NCBI GenBank assembly: GCA_964594125.1
Contig: CAZQLL010000001.1
Coordinates: 62,001 to 126,000, forward strand
DNA from: CAVRZJ01 sp964594125
GTDB lineage: Bacteria > Acidobacteriota > Thermoanaerobaculia > Thermoanaerobaculales > Thermoanaerobaculaceae
Length of the DNA: 64,000 nt
Reading direction: 5' to 3'
In this document: positions 1 through 8,447 of the stretch, piece after piece
How positions within the stretch are numbered: the stretch's first letter is position 1
Layout: every line of letters begins with the position of its first letter
Notes under the pieces: generated by a model
Databases searched by the model: none
What the model saw: the letters and a program-made list of their open reading frames with translations, nothing else
Told to the model about the DNA's origin: nothing
Translations under genes and position numbers: made by a program

Positions 1-563
1 CCGAGAACGTCTTCGTGCTCGCCGAGGGCGGCGTCAAGATCCTCGACTTCGGCCTGGCCCGCCGCGAGCGCGACCGTCCGCTCACGCTCGCGCCGGACCC
101 GGAGCTCGGCGGCGACCGCCGCCTGGTGGTGGCGGGCACCCCGGCGTACCTGGCGCCCGAGCAGCTCGCCGGCGCGCCCGTCGACCACCGCTCCGACATC
201 TTCGCGCTCGGCGGGATGCTCCACGAGCTGCTGACCGGGAGCGCGCCGTTCCACCGCGCCTCGCTGCCCGAGACGATGCGGGCCGTGACCGAGGACGAGC
301 CGCCGCCGCTGGCGGCGCCCGGAACCGCGATTCCTGAGGAGCTGGCCGCGATCGTGCGGCGCTGCCTGCGGAAGAACCCGGAACGGCGTTTCCCGACCGC
401 GTTCGACCTCGCGTTCGCGCTCGCCGCCGTGCTCGCCCGCCCGCCGGCCGGAGGCGGGACCGCGCCGGCGCGGTTGCCATGGCGGGCCAGGGTGGCGTGG
501 TTCGCGGCCGGCGTCGCCGCGACGCTCGCCGTGCTCGTGCTGCTGGCGCTGCTGTCCGGATAG
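1..563 (+). CDS. Ser/Thr protein kinase, C-terminal part (5' end outside window)
   Basis: This is the C-terminal part of a Hanks-type protein kinase; the frame is open from base 3. The magnesium-binding DFG motif is at 45-53, followed by a PEQ-containing activation-loop end (LAPEQ near 150-165) and the subdomain IX signature SDIFALG. A hydrophobic segment at about 490-557 lies almost at the C terminus and would anchor the kinase to the membrane. No extracellular sensor domain follows, since the protein ends eight bases after this segment. The catalytic loop and glycine-rich loop lie upstream of the window. Substrate unknown. Confidence 0.93.
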   Translation, partial: ENVFVLAEGGVKILDFGLARRERDRPLTLAPDPELGGDRRLVVAGTPAYLAPEQLAGAPVDHRSDIFALGGMLHELLTGSAPFHRASLPETMRAVTEDEPPPLAAPGTAIPEELAAIVRRCLRKNPERRFPTAFDLAFALAAVLARPPAGGGTAPARLPWRARVAWFAAGVAATLAVLVLLALLSG

Positions 564-638
564 CCCAGGAATGCCGGCGCCCGTGCGCCGGTTTGCACTG
601 GTCCGCGGGCGCCCGCCGCCCGCGCCAAGGAGACCCTC

Positions 639-1691
639 ATGACCGTCGCCCGTGCCTACGCCGCGTTCAACGCCAGGGACCCGCTCGGCCCCTACACCGT
701 GGAGCGCCGGGAGCCCGGCCCCACCGACGTCGAGATCGACATCCTGTTCTGCGGCATCTGCCACTCCGACATCCACCAGGTGCGCGACGAGTGGGGGGGC
801 GCGACGTACCCGATGGTGCCGGGCCACGAGATCGTCGGCCGCGTCACGCGCGTCGGCGCCGCGGTGAGCAAGCTCAAGGTCGGCGACATGGCCGGCGTCG
901 GCTGCATGGTCGACTCGTGCCGCACCTGCCCGTCCTGCAAGCGCGATCTCGAGCAGTTCTGCGAGAAGACCGCCGCGTACACCTATAACGGCACCGAGAT
1001 GGACCGCAGGACGCCGACGTTCGGCGGCTACTCCACGTCGGTGGTGGTCGACGAGGCGTTCGTCCTCAGGGTGCCGGAGAACCTCGACCCGGCCGGCGCC
1101 GCGCCGCTGCTGTGCGCCGGCATCACCACCTACTCGCCGCTGCGCCAGTGGCGCTGCAAGGCGGGCGACCGCGTCGGGGTGGTCGGCCTCGGCGGCCTCG
1201 GCCACATGGCGGTGAAGCTCGCCGCCTCGATGGGCGCCGAGGTGACGATGCTGTCCACCTCGCGGGCCAAGCAGGCCGACGCCCGGCGCCTCGGCGCCGC
1301 CCACTTCGCCCTCACCACCGACGAGGCCACGTTCAAGCGGCTCCACGGCAGCTTCGACCTCATCATCGACACGATCTCCGTTGCGCACGACTACAACCGC
1401 TACCTCGGCATGCTCCGCCCGCTCGGCACGATGGTGCTCGTCGGCGCGCCGCCGGAGGCGACGCCGGTGTCCGCGTTCGCTCTGATCTTAGGAAACAAGC
1501 GCCTGGTCGGCTCGCTGATCGGCGGCATCGCCGAGACGCAGGAGATGCTCGACTACTGCGGCAAGCACGGGATCGTCTCCGACGTCGAGATCATCCCCGC
1601 GGACAAGGTCAACGAGGCGTACGAGCGCATGCTCAAGGGCGACGTGCGCTACCGCTTCGTGATCGACCTCGCCTCGCTCAAGAACGACTGA
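639..1691 (+). CDS. Zinc-dependent NAD(P) alcohol dehydrogenase (cinnamyl-alcohol/YahK type)
   Basis: Medium-chain zinc alcohol dehydrogenase of 350 residues, interconverting alcohols and aldehydes with NAD(P)H in the cytoplasm. Catalytic zinc ligands are visible as Cys41 in CGICHSD and the GHE motif (His63, Glu64), with a further Cys near 157. The structural zinc lobe has Cys94, Cys97, Cys100 and Cys108. The nucleotide-binding fold carries GLGGLGHMAVKLA. Length and motif order fit the YahK/cinnamyl-alcohol dehydrogenase subgroup, which usually acts on a broad range of aldehydes. A purine-rich AAGGAG lies just before the ATG. It stands alone between the kinase and a repeat element, so the physiological substrate cannot be inferred. 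Confidence 0.95.
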   Translation: MTVARAYAAFNARDPLGPYTVERREPGPTDVEIDILFCGICHSDIHQVRDEWGGATYPMVPGHEIVGRVTRVGAAVSKLKVGDMAGVGCMVDSCRTCPSCKRDLEQFCEKTAAYTYNGTEMDRRTPTFGGYSTSVVVDEAFVLRVPENLDPAGAAPLLCAGITTYSPLRQWRCKAGDRVGVVGLGGLGHMAVKLAASMGAEVTMLSTSRAKQADARRLGAAHFALTTDEATFKRLHGSFDLIIDTISVAHDYNRYLGMLRPLGTMVLVGAPPEATPVSAFALILGNKRLVGSLIGGIAETQEMLDYCGKHGIVSDVEIIPADKVNEAYERMLKGDVRYRFVIDLASLKND

Positions 1692-1744
1692 TCGCGAAAC
1701 GCCCCCGCAGCACCACGGGATCGCTCCGGCGTCCGCGAGAAGCC

Positions 1745-1915
1745 GTCCTCGCGAGCAGGGGCACGCCGCGGTGCGGCGGTCGGGCGAGGCAGGAAACTAC
1801 CTGGAGGGCCGGCGCCCTCGCCGGCCCGGACCCCGCCCGCGCGAGCGAGGGCGCTCGCTCGCCCGACGTAAGGCGGGCGTTCCCGTTCTGACTGGCTTCC
1901 TTGGAAGGAGTTCCG
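1745..1915. repeat. Dispersed GC-rich hairpin repeat (family R1)
   Basis: The gap after the dehydrogenase holds a copy of a repeat seen at many other places in the window, here in the same orientation as the copy at 50180-50335. It contains the self-complementary blocks GAGGGCCGGCGCCCTCGCCG and a GGGCGCTCGCTCGCCC-like arm, and ends in CTTCCTTGGAAGG. No gene is supported inside it. Confidence 0.75.
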
Positions 1916-1990
1916 CATCAGCGGGGCGACGCGGCGATCCCGTGGCGCCGGGAGCGCCGCTGCAGAACGTCGTTTGCGACCGCCGCCGAG

Positions 1991-3007
1991 TCAGTGCAGC
2001 GCGAACGACACGGCCGTCACGACGTCGACCTCCTGCGGGACACCGTCGCACGTGGGCGGCTCATAGCGCGTGCGACGGAGTGCCTCGGCGGCGGCGGCGC
2101 CCAGCGCTGCCGCGTCGCGCCTGGAGATCTCCGGCGTGAGGACGACGTTGACGCGCCTGACCGCGCCGTCCACGCCGACGCGAGCCAGCAGCACCACGGT
2201 CCCCTCGCCGCGGTTCTGCCGGACCGCCTCCGGGTACTCGGGGTGCGCCCGCTCCCGGACCCTCGCCGGCCGGGACCCCGGGCAATACGCCCATTCCGCT
2301 GCGCCCGCCGGCGGCTCCATCCAGGCCGGCGGCGGTGCGGTCGCGACGGCACCCACGAGGTCAATCTGCGCGACCAGCCGCTTTCCGAGGAGCATCCGGC
2401 CTCCGCGCGGCACCCACCCGACACCCTCGACGCGGGTCCACCCGGTGTACTCGCGCCGCTCGACCGGGTTGACCGAGCCGAGCAGCAGCACCGCATCCGC
2501 ATCCAGGAACAGCGTCCGGATCGCGCGGGGGTCGTCGCGCTCGATGCTCACCTCGCGCAGCGCCACACCCTTGACCCTCCGGTCCTTCACCGCGGTCACG
2601 CGCTCATCCCCGGCGAGGCGGAGCTGCGCATCGAGGTCGAGGAGCGTCGTGATCGCCCACCACTCCACCGCGAGCGACTCGGCGGGTGTCTGCCATGGCC
2701 CGCCCGCCGCCACTCCGCGCGCGGCGCTCGCGCCGTCGAACGACAGCTCGTCAACCCAGGCGCCCGCCGCGGCGGCCGACCGCCGGAACGTCCCGGCGCG
2801 CCCGCCGACGACCTCGACGCGATACTCGAGCTGCATCGGCGCGGCGGGCTCCGTTTTCAGCGTCGCGGCGGCGCAGCGCGCGAGCTGCTCGCGCGCCTCG
2901 GCGAGGCGCTCGCTGCCGGCCACCGCCCATGCCGCCTCGAATGCGGCCGCGGCTACCACCAGCGAGACGATAGAGACGTGCGATGTCCTGGAGGATGCGG
3001 CGAACAC
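1991..3007 (-). CDS. Secreted or periplasmic protein with TonB C-terminal domain
   Basis: About 338 residues with a GTG start. I chose this start because an N-terminal hydrophobic stretch (VSIVSLVVAAAAFEAAWAVA) follows it, and because frames farther upstream run into the next gene. The last ~90 residues contain HPEYPEAVRQNRGEGTVVLL and ARVGVDGAVRRVNVV, the pattern of TonB C-terminal domains. The middle ~180 residues are unassigned and look like a beta-rich periplasmic domain. There is no proline-rich spacer, so it is more likely one of the many TonB_C-domain periplasmic proteins than a true energy transducer. No Shine-Dalgarno is evident, and the start is uncertain by some codons. Confidence 0.75.
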   Translation of the reverse strand: MFAASSRTSHVSIVSLVVAAAAFEAAWAVAGSERLAEAREQLARCAAATLKTEPAAPMQLEYRVEVVGGRAGTFRRSAAAAGAWVDELSFDGASAARGVAAGGPWQTPAESLAVEWWAITTLLDLDAQLRLAGDERVTAVKDRRVKGVALREVSIERDDPRAIRTLFLDADAVLLLGSVNPVERREYTGWTRVEGVGWVPRGGRMLLGKRLVAQIDLVGAVATAPPPAWMEPPAGAAEWAYCPGSRPARVRERAHPEYPEAVRQNRGEGTVVLLARVGVDGAVRRVNVVLTPEISRRDAAALGAAAAEALRRTRYEPPTCDGVPQEVDVVTAVSFALH

Positions 3008-3108
3008 CGGCGCAGTATGCCACCGCCGCTCGCCGTGGCGCCGGGAGCGCCGCCGCGACAGGCTGCCCTCAGGCGCCGACCGCAACGCCGTCTTCGCGCC
3101 GGCCCCCC

Positions 3109-5154
3109 TCACCGCGGGCGCAGGACTCGCCGCACGGCGGTGGCGGGGTCGATCACGGCGACGCTGCCGCCGGCGGTGCAGGAGGCGCTCCCGGAGCTCG
3201 CCGTGACGCTCCAGGCGTAGATCCCAGACGCGGCGTAGGCGTGGACCGCGGCGCTCCCGGCCGACCCGGTGGCGCCGTCGCCGAAGCTCCACTGGTGGGC
3301 GACGGGTGCGGCGCACGCCGTGGGCGTCACAGTGACCGAGAACGGCACCGGGGCGCCGACGAGGGCGCACTCGGGCGCCGCCGCCGAGCACGCGAGCGAG
3401 CACGGCACGGCCGCGGTGACGACGCCGGTGGCGAGGTAGCCGTCGGCGTCCATCGCGGTGACCACGAAGTCGCCGGCGCGCGGCCCGGGCACGTCGACGA
3501 CGAGGCCGAAGCCGCCGTCGCCGCCGGTGACGCCGGCGGCGACGGGATCATTGGCGAACGAGCGGACATGTGCGAGCCACACCGACAGCGGGCGGCCCGG
3601 AGCGAAGCCTGCGCCCATCACCGGCACAGGGGCGAACGCGGACACCGTCATCGGCAGCGAGGTCAGCTCGGGGTCCGGGACCGGCGCGAGCGCGAGGCCC
3701 GCGAATCCCGCCAGCAGCCCGTCCCTGACGAGCATCGCGCGCGCAGGGATCGCCCCGCCGGCGATCGCGAACGCGCCGATGTCGTGCGCAAAGGTGAGGA
3801 CGCTGGCGTGCGCCGCGTACCCGCCGCCGGCCCCCACGGACCCGACCTCGGAGACGTGGACCGCCGCGAGCGGAACGGTCACGTACTGCAGGCCCGCGCG
3901 GTAGGTCAGCGAGCCCGCGACGTACGGGCCGGCGCCGGCCGTCGCTCTCCGCCCGCCCGCCGCCGTCGAGGCGGACCCGAACCCCATTGCGGGGGCGTAG
4001 ACCACCGGATTGCTCGACACCGTCGCCGAAACCACCAGGTCGTACCCCTCGCCGAACTCGTAGAACTCGCCGCAGGTGGTCACGTCGTTGTCGGTGTTGA
4101 CGGCGATGTGCACGGTGTAGTCGAAGAACCCCGCAGCCGGAAGGAGCCCGGCCAGCTCGACCCGGCCGCGCAGCCACCCACCCGGGGCCACGGCCACCGC
4201 CAGCGAGTCCACCCCCGGCTGCGCCGGCCACGGCCGGGTCACCAGCGCGTGGTGGGTGTCGTCGGTGCGCGGGAGGTACGAGTGTTGCTCCTCGTTTCGC
4301 GACTCGTTGCCGAAGCGCTCCCAGAAGCGCCGCAGCTTCCGCCACTGGTCGGCGGTGACGGCGCGCCCAGGCGGCGAGGTCATGAACCCGGTCTCGTCGG
4401 CGTCACCGCTCCCGTGCTCGCGGACCAGGCCGCTGTTGTGGCCGATCTCGTGCAGCAGGATCTCGCCGTTGGTGCCGCACGGCTCACTCTCGCCGGAACC
4501 CTCCTCGACGACCTCCAGCCCGACCCGGAGCGTGTGGTCGTCGATCGCCACGTTGCGGCCGTGGTGCACCGTCTCGGTCCCGCCGGCGGGCGTCTTGACA
4601 GTCTCCGCCGCGCCGGTCTCGCCGACCGCCGGAATCGGACGCCCCTCCGTGCCGCCTGCTTTCGGCTTCTCCCTCACGACGTTGACAACGTTGATCTTGA
4701 TCCCCTTGTCGGCCTGCTTCTCCTTCAGCTCCTTGCGGCCGTCTGCGAAGAGCGTTCGCAGGGCGGCGGTCTCCTGCGTCACGTCGTCGGGACACGACGC
4801 GACGTCGACGACCCTGATCGGCCCGAGCCGGAGGACGACGTCCTGCTCCGCGCCGGCGGGCGGGTCGTCGAGCAGCCGCAGGTTGATGTCCTTGCAGGCC
4901 ATCTCGATCTGCTCCCTGACCGCGTCGACGTACGCCGCCCGGGACTCGAAGCCGCCCTCGTGGACCGCGTGGTCGTGGCTGCCGCAGACGTTGACCAGCA
5001 CCGGCAGCGAGATGTACTTGTGGGCGCCGGCCACGGCCGGGGCCATAACGGCGACTGCCAGACCGAGACAGAGCCGCACTCCCGGCGCCGTCAGCCGCCT
5101 CACCGTCGGTTGCAACCGTCCAGCCACGCCCGCACTGCGGCCGCGCGTCGTCAT
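3109..5154 (-). CDS. Secreted metalloprotease-like protein with C-terminal PKD domain
   Basis: 681 residues. The N terminus carries a signal peptide after a basic leader (hydrophobic core LCLGLAVAVMAPAVAGA). The zinc-site motif HEIGH is at residues 235-239, followed by NSGLVREH, so a third histidine is at 247. This resembles zincin proteases, but the third histidine is spaced two residues farther than in classical metzincins. Residues near 590-670 form a PKD module (HQWSFGDG, then HAYAASGIYAWSVT). Several cysteines in the C-terminal half suggest disulfides in an extracellular protein. It is transcribed away from the next gene and toward the TonB-domain gene. Peptidase activity is inferred. 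Confidence 0.8.
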   Translation of the reverse strand: MTTRGRSAGVAGRLQPTVRRLTAPGVRLCLGLAVAVMAPAVAGAHKYISLPVLVNVCGSHDHAVHEGGFESRAAYVDAVREQIEMACKDINLRLLDDPPAGAEQDVVLRLGPIRVVDVASCPDDVTQETAALRTLFADGRKELKEKQADKGIKINVVNVVREKPKAGGTEGRPIPAVGETGAAETVKTPAGGTETVHHGRNVAIDDHTLRVGLEVVEEGSGESEPCGTNGEILLHEIGHNSGLVREHGSGDADETGFMTSPPGRAVTADQWRKLRRFWERFGNESRNEEQHSYLPRTDDTHHALVTRPWPAQPGVDSLAVAVAPGGWLRGRVELAGLLPAAGFFDYTVHIAVNTDNDVTTCGEFYEFGEGYDLVVSATVSSNPVVYAPAMGFGSASTAAGGRRATAGAGPYVAGSLTYRAGLQYVTVPLAAVHVSEVGSVGAGGGYAAHASVLTFAHDIGAFAIAGGAIPARAMLVRDGLLAGFAGLALAPVPDPELTSLPMTVSAFAPVPVMGAGFAPGRPLSVWLAHVRSFANDPVAAGVTGGDGGFGLVVDVPGPRAGDFVVTAMDADGYLATGVVTAAVPCSLACSAAAPECALVGAPVPFSVTVTPTACAAPVAHQWSFGDGATGSAGSAAVHAYAASGIYAWSVTASSGSASCTAGGSVAVIDPATAVRRVLRPR

Positions 5155-5182
5155 CGTCCCCTCCGTAGGGGGTGAGCCGATT

Positions 5183-5378
5183 CTAGCCTACGGGAGGTCG
5201 TGGCGGTCCGGGCAGCGCCCGCCGCGCCGCCGCCAGCGCCACCTTGACCGCCAACGCGACGAACTCCGCCCGGCACGCACATCTTCGGCTTCTCCTGGCC
5301 CTGCGCCGAGGCGACCGCCGCGATCGCAACCACGGCACCGAGAGCCGCCGGTCTCGTGGCACGCCCTCCCGTCGTCAA
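5183..5378 (-). pseudogene. Possible small secreted protein with apparent frameshift
   Basis: From a TTG at 5378 the minus strand reads a convincing signal peptide (ATRPAALGAVVAIAAVASA, then QGQEKPKMC). If one base is skipped around 5264, reading continues as CRAEFVALAVKVALAAARRA and stops at 5183. Without the skip the frame degrades to Gly/Arg-rich sequence. This may be a decayed gene, a base error or coincidence in GC-rich DNA. The rest of the 347-base gap before 5502 shows nothing further. Confidence 0.25.
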
Positions 5379-5501
5379 CCGGCATGGTGCGCGCCGCCGC
5401 ACGGCAGCGGCAACCGTCCAGGTATCGGCTGATCGGCAGGCCACGGCTGACAGCGGCGGAAAACCGTGGGACACTGAGGTGGACGCATCGGGGGTGCTCT
5501 C

Positions 5502-6347
5502 GTGCCTGAGAAGACAAGAGGTGGTTGGTCGATCGCTGCCGGGCTCGCGGTGCTGTGGCTCGCCGCGGCCTCGCCCTCGCGGGCACAGCAGCCGCCCGCC
5601 GGGTGGACGCTCTCGCTCGAGCCGTACCTCTGGGCGGCCGGCGCCGACGGCACGCTCCGCTTCGAGCTGCCGCCGGGCGACCCCGCGGCGGAGACCGACG
5701 TCGGCATCTCCCTCGACGACCTCGAGCTCGCCCTCATGCTCACCGGCGAGGCACGCAACGGCGACTGGTCGCTGATCGCGGACGTGGTGTACGTCGACTT
5801 CGAGTCGGAGGCGAGCAAGGTGGAGTCGGTCACCTTCGCGGGGCCGGCGGGCAACGTCGTCGTCGACGCCGGCGCCGATGCCGGCACCACCACCGGTCTG
5901 ACGGGAACCGAGGTGTCGTTCGCGGCCGGCTACACGGTCGCCCGCGGCGCGACGTCGACGTTCGACGTCGTCGCCGGGGTGCGCTACCTGACGATCGAGG
6001 CCGCGGTCGACTGGCGGCTCGCCGCGGAGGTCGCGGGGCCCGGCCCCGGGCAGTCGTTCGCGCGGGAGGGCGCGCTGCGGCGTGAGGTCGACCTGTGGGA
6101 CGGCATCGCCGGGGTGCGCGGCTCGATCGGGCTCGGCGCCGGCCACTGGTTCGTCCCCTTCTACCTCGACGTCGGCGCCGGCTCGTCGACGCTGACGTGG
6201 CAGGCCGTCGCCGGCGTCGGCTACCACTTCGCCTGGGGCGATATGCGCCTCGCCTACCGGCAGCTCACCTACGACATGGGCGAGGACGAGCTGCTGCAGC
6301 GCGTCACGCTCTCGGGGACGGGGATCGGCGTGCGCTTCCGCCTCTGA
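5502..6347 (+). CDS. Outer-membrane beta-barrel-like protein
   Basis: 281 residues with a signal peptide (AAGLAVLWLAAASPSRAQQ). Alternating hydrophobic and polar strands rich in Tyr, Trp and Gly continue to the end (GTGIGVRFRL). The pattern LSLEPYLWAAGADGTLRF near the mature N terminus is common in OmpW/porin-like barrels found beside transport or stress genes. No enzymatic motif is visible. It is followed 37 bases later by another outer-membrane barrel gene on the same strand, so the two are probably co-transcribed. Exact barrel family and substrate are not determinable here. Confidence 0.8.
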   Translation: MPEKTRGGWSIAAGLAVLWLAAASPSRAQQPPAGWTLSLEPYLWAAGADGTLRFELPPGDPAAETDVGISLDDLELALMLTGEARNGDWSLIADVVYVDFESEASKVESVTFAGPAGNVVVDAGADAGTTTGLTGTEVSFAAGYTVARGATSTFDVVAGVRYLTIEAAVDWRLAAEVAGPGPGQSFAREGALRREVDLWDGIAGVRGSIGLGAGHWFVPFYLDVGAGSSTLTWQAVAGVGYHFAWGDMRLAYRQLTYDMGEDELLQRVTLSGTGIGVRFRL

Positions 6348-6384
6348 CCGCGGCGCGCGGCGGGCGGGAGAGGAGGTCGGCGCC

Positions 6385-7587
6385 ATGTCCAGGCACCACA
6401 GCCACCGCAACGGCAACGGCCCGGGCGCCGACGCGCGGGCGCGGCGGCGGCGCATTGCCGCGCTCATCGTGATTGCGGCGCTCGCCCGCGCCGCCGCCCT
6501 CGCCCAGGCTGCCCCGCCCCCGGCCGGCGGCTCGCTGTTCCGCGACCCCGAGGACGGCGCATTCGACATCAGCGCCTGGGCGGCGACGAACACCGGGTTC
6601 ATCCCGGTCCTCTCGCCGATCACCGAGCCCGCCGTCGGCTACGGCGCCGCCCTCGGGCTGGTCCTCGTCCACGGCGGCGGCTTCGCCGGGATCCAGCGCG
6701 CCCCGAAGGGAGTGACCGGAAAACCCGTGCCGCCCGACGTCTCGGTGGTCGGCGGCGCCCTGACCGAGAACGAGACCTGGGCCGCGATCGCCGGCCACGT
6801 CGGCTTCTGGGGCGGCGACCGTTGGCGCTACCTCGGCGGCGTCGGCTACCTCTCCCCCCGCCTCGACACCTACACCGGCGACGGCGCCGCCTTCGGCTTC
6901 ACCCTCGACGGGTGGGCGCTCGTCCAGGAGCTGCGCCGGCGCGTCGCCCTCACCGACCTGTTCGTCGGCGCGCGCTACCTGCTCCTCGACGCCAGCGTGG
7001 CCTTCGACAGCGAAACGCTTCCGCCCGAGCTCGGGCGGCCCCACAGCGATGTGCGCGACGCCGCGCTCGGCCTCGTCGCCGAGTACGACACCCGCGACAA
7101 CACCTTCACCCCCAGCCGCGGCGAGCAGGTGACGGCGGCGGCGATGTTCTTCGAGGAGGCGATCGGCAGCGACCGCACCTACCAGCGGTACACCCTCGAC
7201 GGCCTCATCTTCCGCGACCCGCACCCGCGCCTGGTGCTGGCCGGCCGCCTGCGCACCCAGTCGGTGCGCGGCGACGAGCCGTTCTACGCGCGACCGTACG
7301 TGCGGCTGCGCGGCATCCCGGCGATGCGCTACCAGGGCGAGACGGCCGTCTCGGCCGACATCGAGGCGCGCTGGGCGCTGACGCCGCGCTGGTGGCTCGT
7401 CGGCTTCGCCGGCGCGGGCTGGACCGACGCCGGCGACGTCCGCGTCCTCGACGACGAGTCCGTCCTCGCCGGCGGCGCCGGCTTCCGCTACCTGATCGCC
7501 CGCGCGCTCGGCCTGCAGATGGGGCTCGACGTCGCCAAGGGCCCCGAGGAGTGGGCGGCCTACGTGGTCTTCGGCAGCTCGTGGTGA
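6385..7587 (+). CDS. BamA/TamA-like surface antigen (D15) barrel protein
   Basis: 400 residues, preceded by a strong purine-rich ribosome site (GGAGAGGAGG). A basic leader and hydrophobic segment (IAALIVIAALARAAALAQA) form the signal peptide. The rest resembles the Omp85/D15 C-terminal barrel: EYDTRDNTFTPSRGEQV is the typical first-strand signature, RLRTQSVRGDEPFYARP and RLRGIPAMRYQGE follow, and the chain ends in a terminal aromatic (GSSW). No POTRA repeats are present, so it is shorter than BamA itself and is probably a specialised outer-membrane protein. The preceding barrel gene is its likely operon partner. Confidence 0.85.
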   Translation: MSRHHSHRNGNGPGADARARRRRIAALIVIAALARAAALAQAAPPPAGGSLFRDPEDGAFDISAWAATNTGFIPVLSPITEPAVGYGAALGLVLVHGGGFAGIQRAPKGVTGKPVPPDVSVVGGALTENETWAAIAGHVGFWGGDRWRYLGGVGYLSPRLDTYTGDGAAFGFTLDGWALVQELRRRVALTDLFVGARYLLLDASVAFDSETLPPELGRPHSDVRDAALGLVAEYDTRDNTFTPSRGEQVTAAAMFFEEAIGSDRTYQRYTLDGLIFRDPHPRLVLAGRLRTQSVRGDEPFYARPYVRLRGIPAMRYQGETAVSADIEARWALTPRWWLVGFAGAGWTDAGDVRVLDDESVLAGGAGFRYLIARALGLQMGLDVAKGPEEWAAYVVFGSSW

Positions 7588-7609
7588 CCTCAAGGCGGCC
7601 GGCGGCGAG

Positions 7610-7897
7610 GTGGTGCTCCCCGAGGGGAGTGGCTACCTCACCGTCGAGATCTCACAGCGTCTCGGGGGGTGGGAGGTGCTCGAGCCGTTCGTCGTCGCCA
7701 TCACGGTGATCAACGTGCCGGTCGGCACGCACCACGGAGCGGCGGGCGTCGCCTGCGGGCGGAAAAGCGGGATCGGCATCACCGGCAAGGCCCGGATCAT
7801 GTGCCGTGACGACCTCGATCGCGCGATCGCCGAGGGGATGGGGTTCGGTCGCGTCGACTACGGCTCGCTGGCGCCGGTCGAGCTGGTCACCGGGTAG
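7610..7897 (+). CDS. Small hypothetical protein
   Basis: 95 residues from a GTG; the frame is open further upstream through the end of the barrel gene, so the true start is uncertain. I do not recognise the family. Codon third positions are almost all G or C, and no better gene occupies the opposite strand, which supports coding. The sequence has a beta-rich first half (YLTVEIS, VVAITVINVPVGTH) and an acidic helical tail (DDLDRAIAEGMGFG). It overlaps the tail of the converging IMPACT-family gene by 11 bases. It could also be the remnant of a larger gene. Confidence 0.45.
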   Translation: MVLPEGSGYLTVEISQRLGGWEVLEPFVVAITVINVPVGTHHGAAGVACGRKSGIGITGKARIMCRDDLDRAIAEGMGFGRVDYGSLAPVELVTG

Positions 7898-8267
7898 CGC
7901 CGGCAGCGGCGATCGCCGCCTCACCCGCCTCGCGGAACGCGCGCGAGACGCCGCCGACGCCGAGCTTGACGCCGCCGAACACCCGCGAGACGACCAGGCC
8001 GCCCTCGAGGTCGTCGCGGCGCAGCAGCTCCAGCAGCACACGACCAGGGTGGCCGACCTCGCCGTCGTCCTTCGACCGCTCGATGAGCGCGCCCGCGGCG
8101 TCGTGGGCGCGGAACGCCCAGCAGTGGTGGTTGGCCTTGCGGTGCTCGCGCCTGCGCTCGCGCACCATCGCCAGCACGTCGTCCTCGGTGGCGGCCGGGA
8201 ACAGCACCGCGAAGAAGCGCGAGCGCTCGACGACCACCTTCGCCTCGACGACCCGCGACACCCGCAT
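7887..8267 (-). CDS. IMPACT/YigZ family protein (UPF0029 domain only)
   Basis: 126 residues matching the IMPACT N-terminal domain: the KANHHCWAFR block, then DDGEVGHPGRVLLELL, then VVSRVFGGVKLGVGGVSRAF. I chose the ATG whose protein begins MRVSRVVEAKVVVERSRFF because the family starts at this point. Bacterial YigZ proteins are usually about 200 residues with a second ferredoxin-like domain, which is absent here, so this is a single-domain version. The biochemical role of YigZ is not firmly established; eukaryotic IMPACT modulates GCN2. The gene converges with the small hypothetical gene. Confidence 0.85.
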   Translation of the reverse strand: MRVSRVVEAKVVVERSRFFAVLFPAATEDDVLAMVRERRREHRKANHHCWAFRAHDAAGALIERSKDDGEVGHPGRVLLELLRRDDLEGGLVVSRVFGGVKLGVGGVSRAFREAGEAAIAAAGATR

Positions 8268-8447
8268 GCCGTGGCGACGGTACCACGTAACGCTCGGCCG
8301 GGGATGCCGACCGGCTCCGGTGACTGGCCCGGCGCCGCGCCCTCTCGATCCATGGTGGCCGCACCTGCAGGCTGTCCAAGGGAATGGGCCGGCCCGCATC
8401 GTCGTTCTCGTTGCGAGAACCAATCGCAACATCACTCGTGGGGGACG

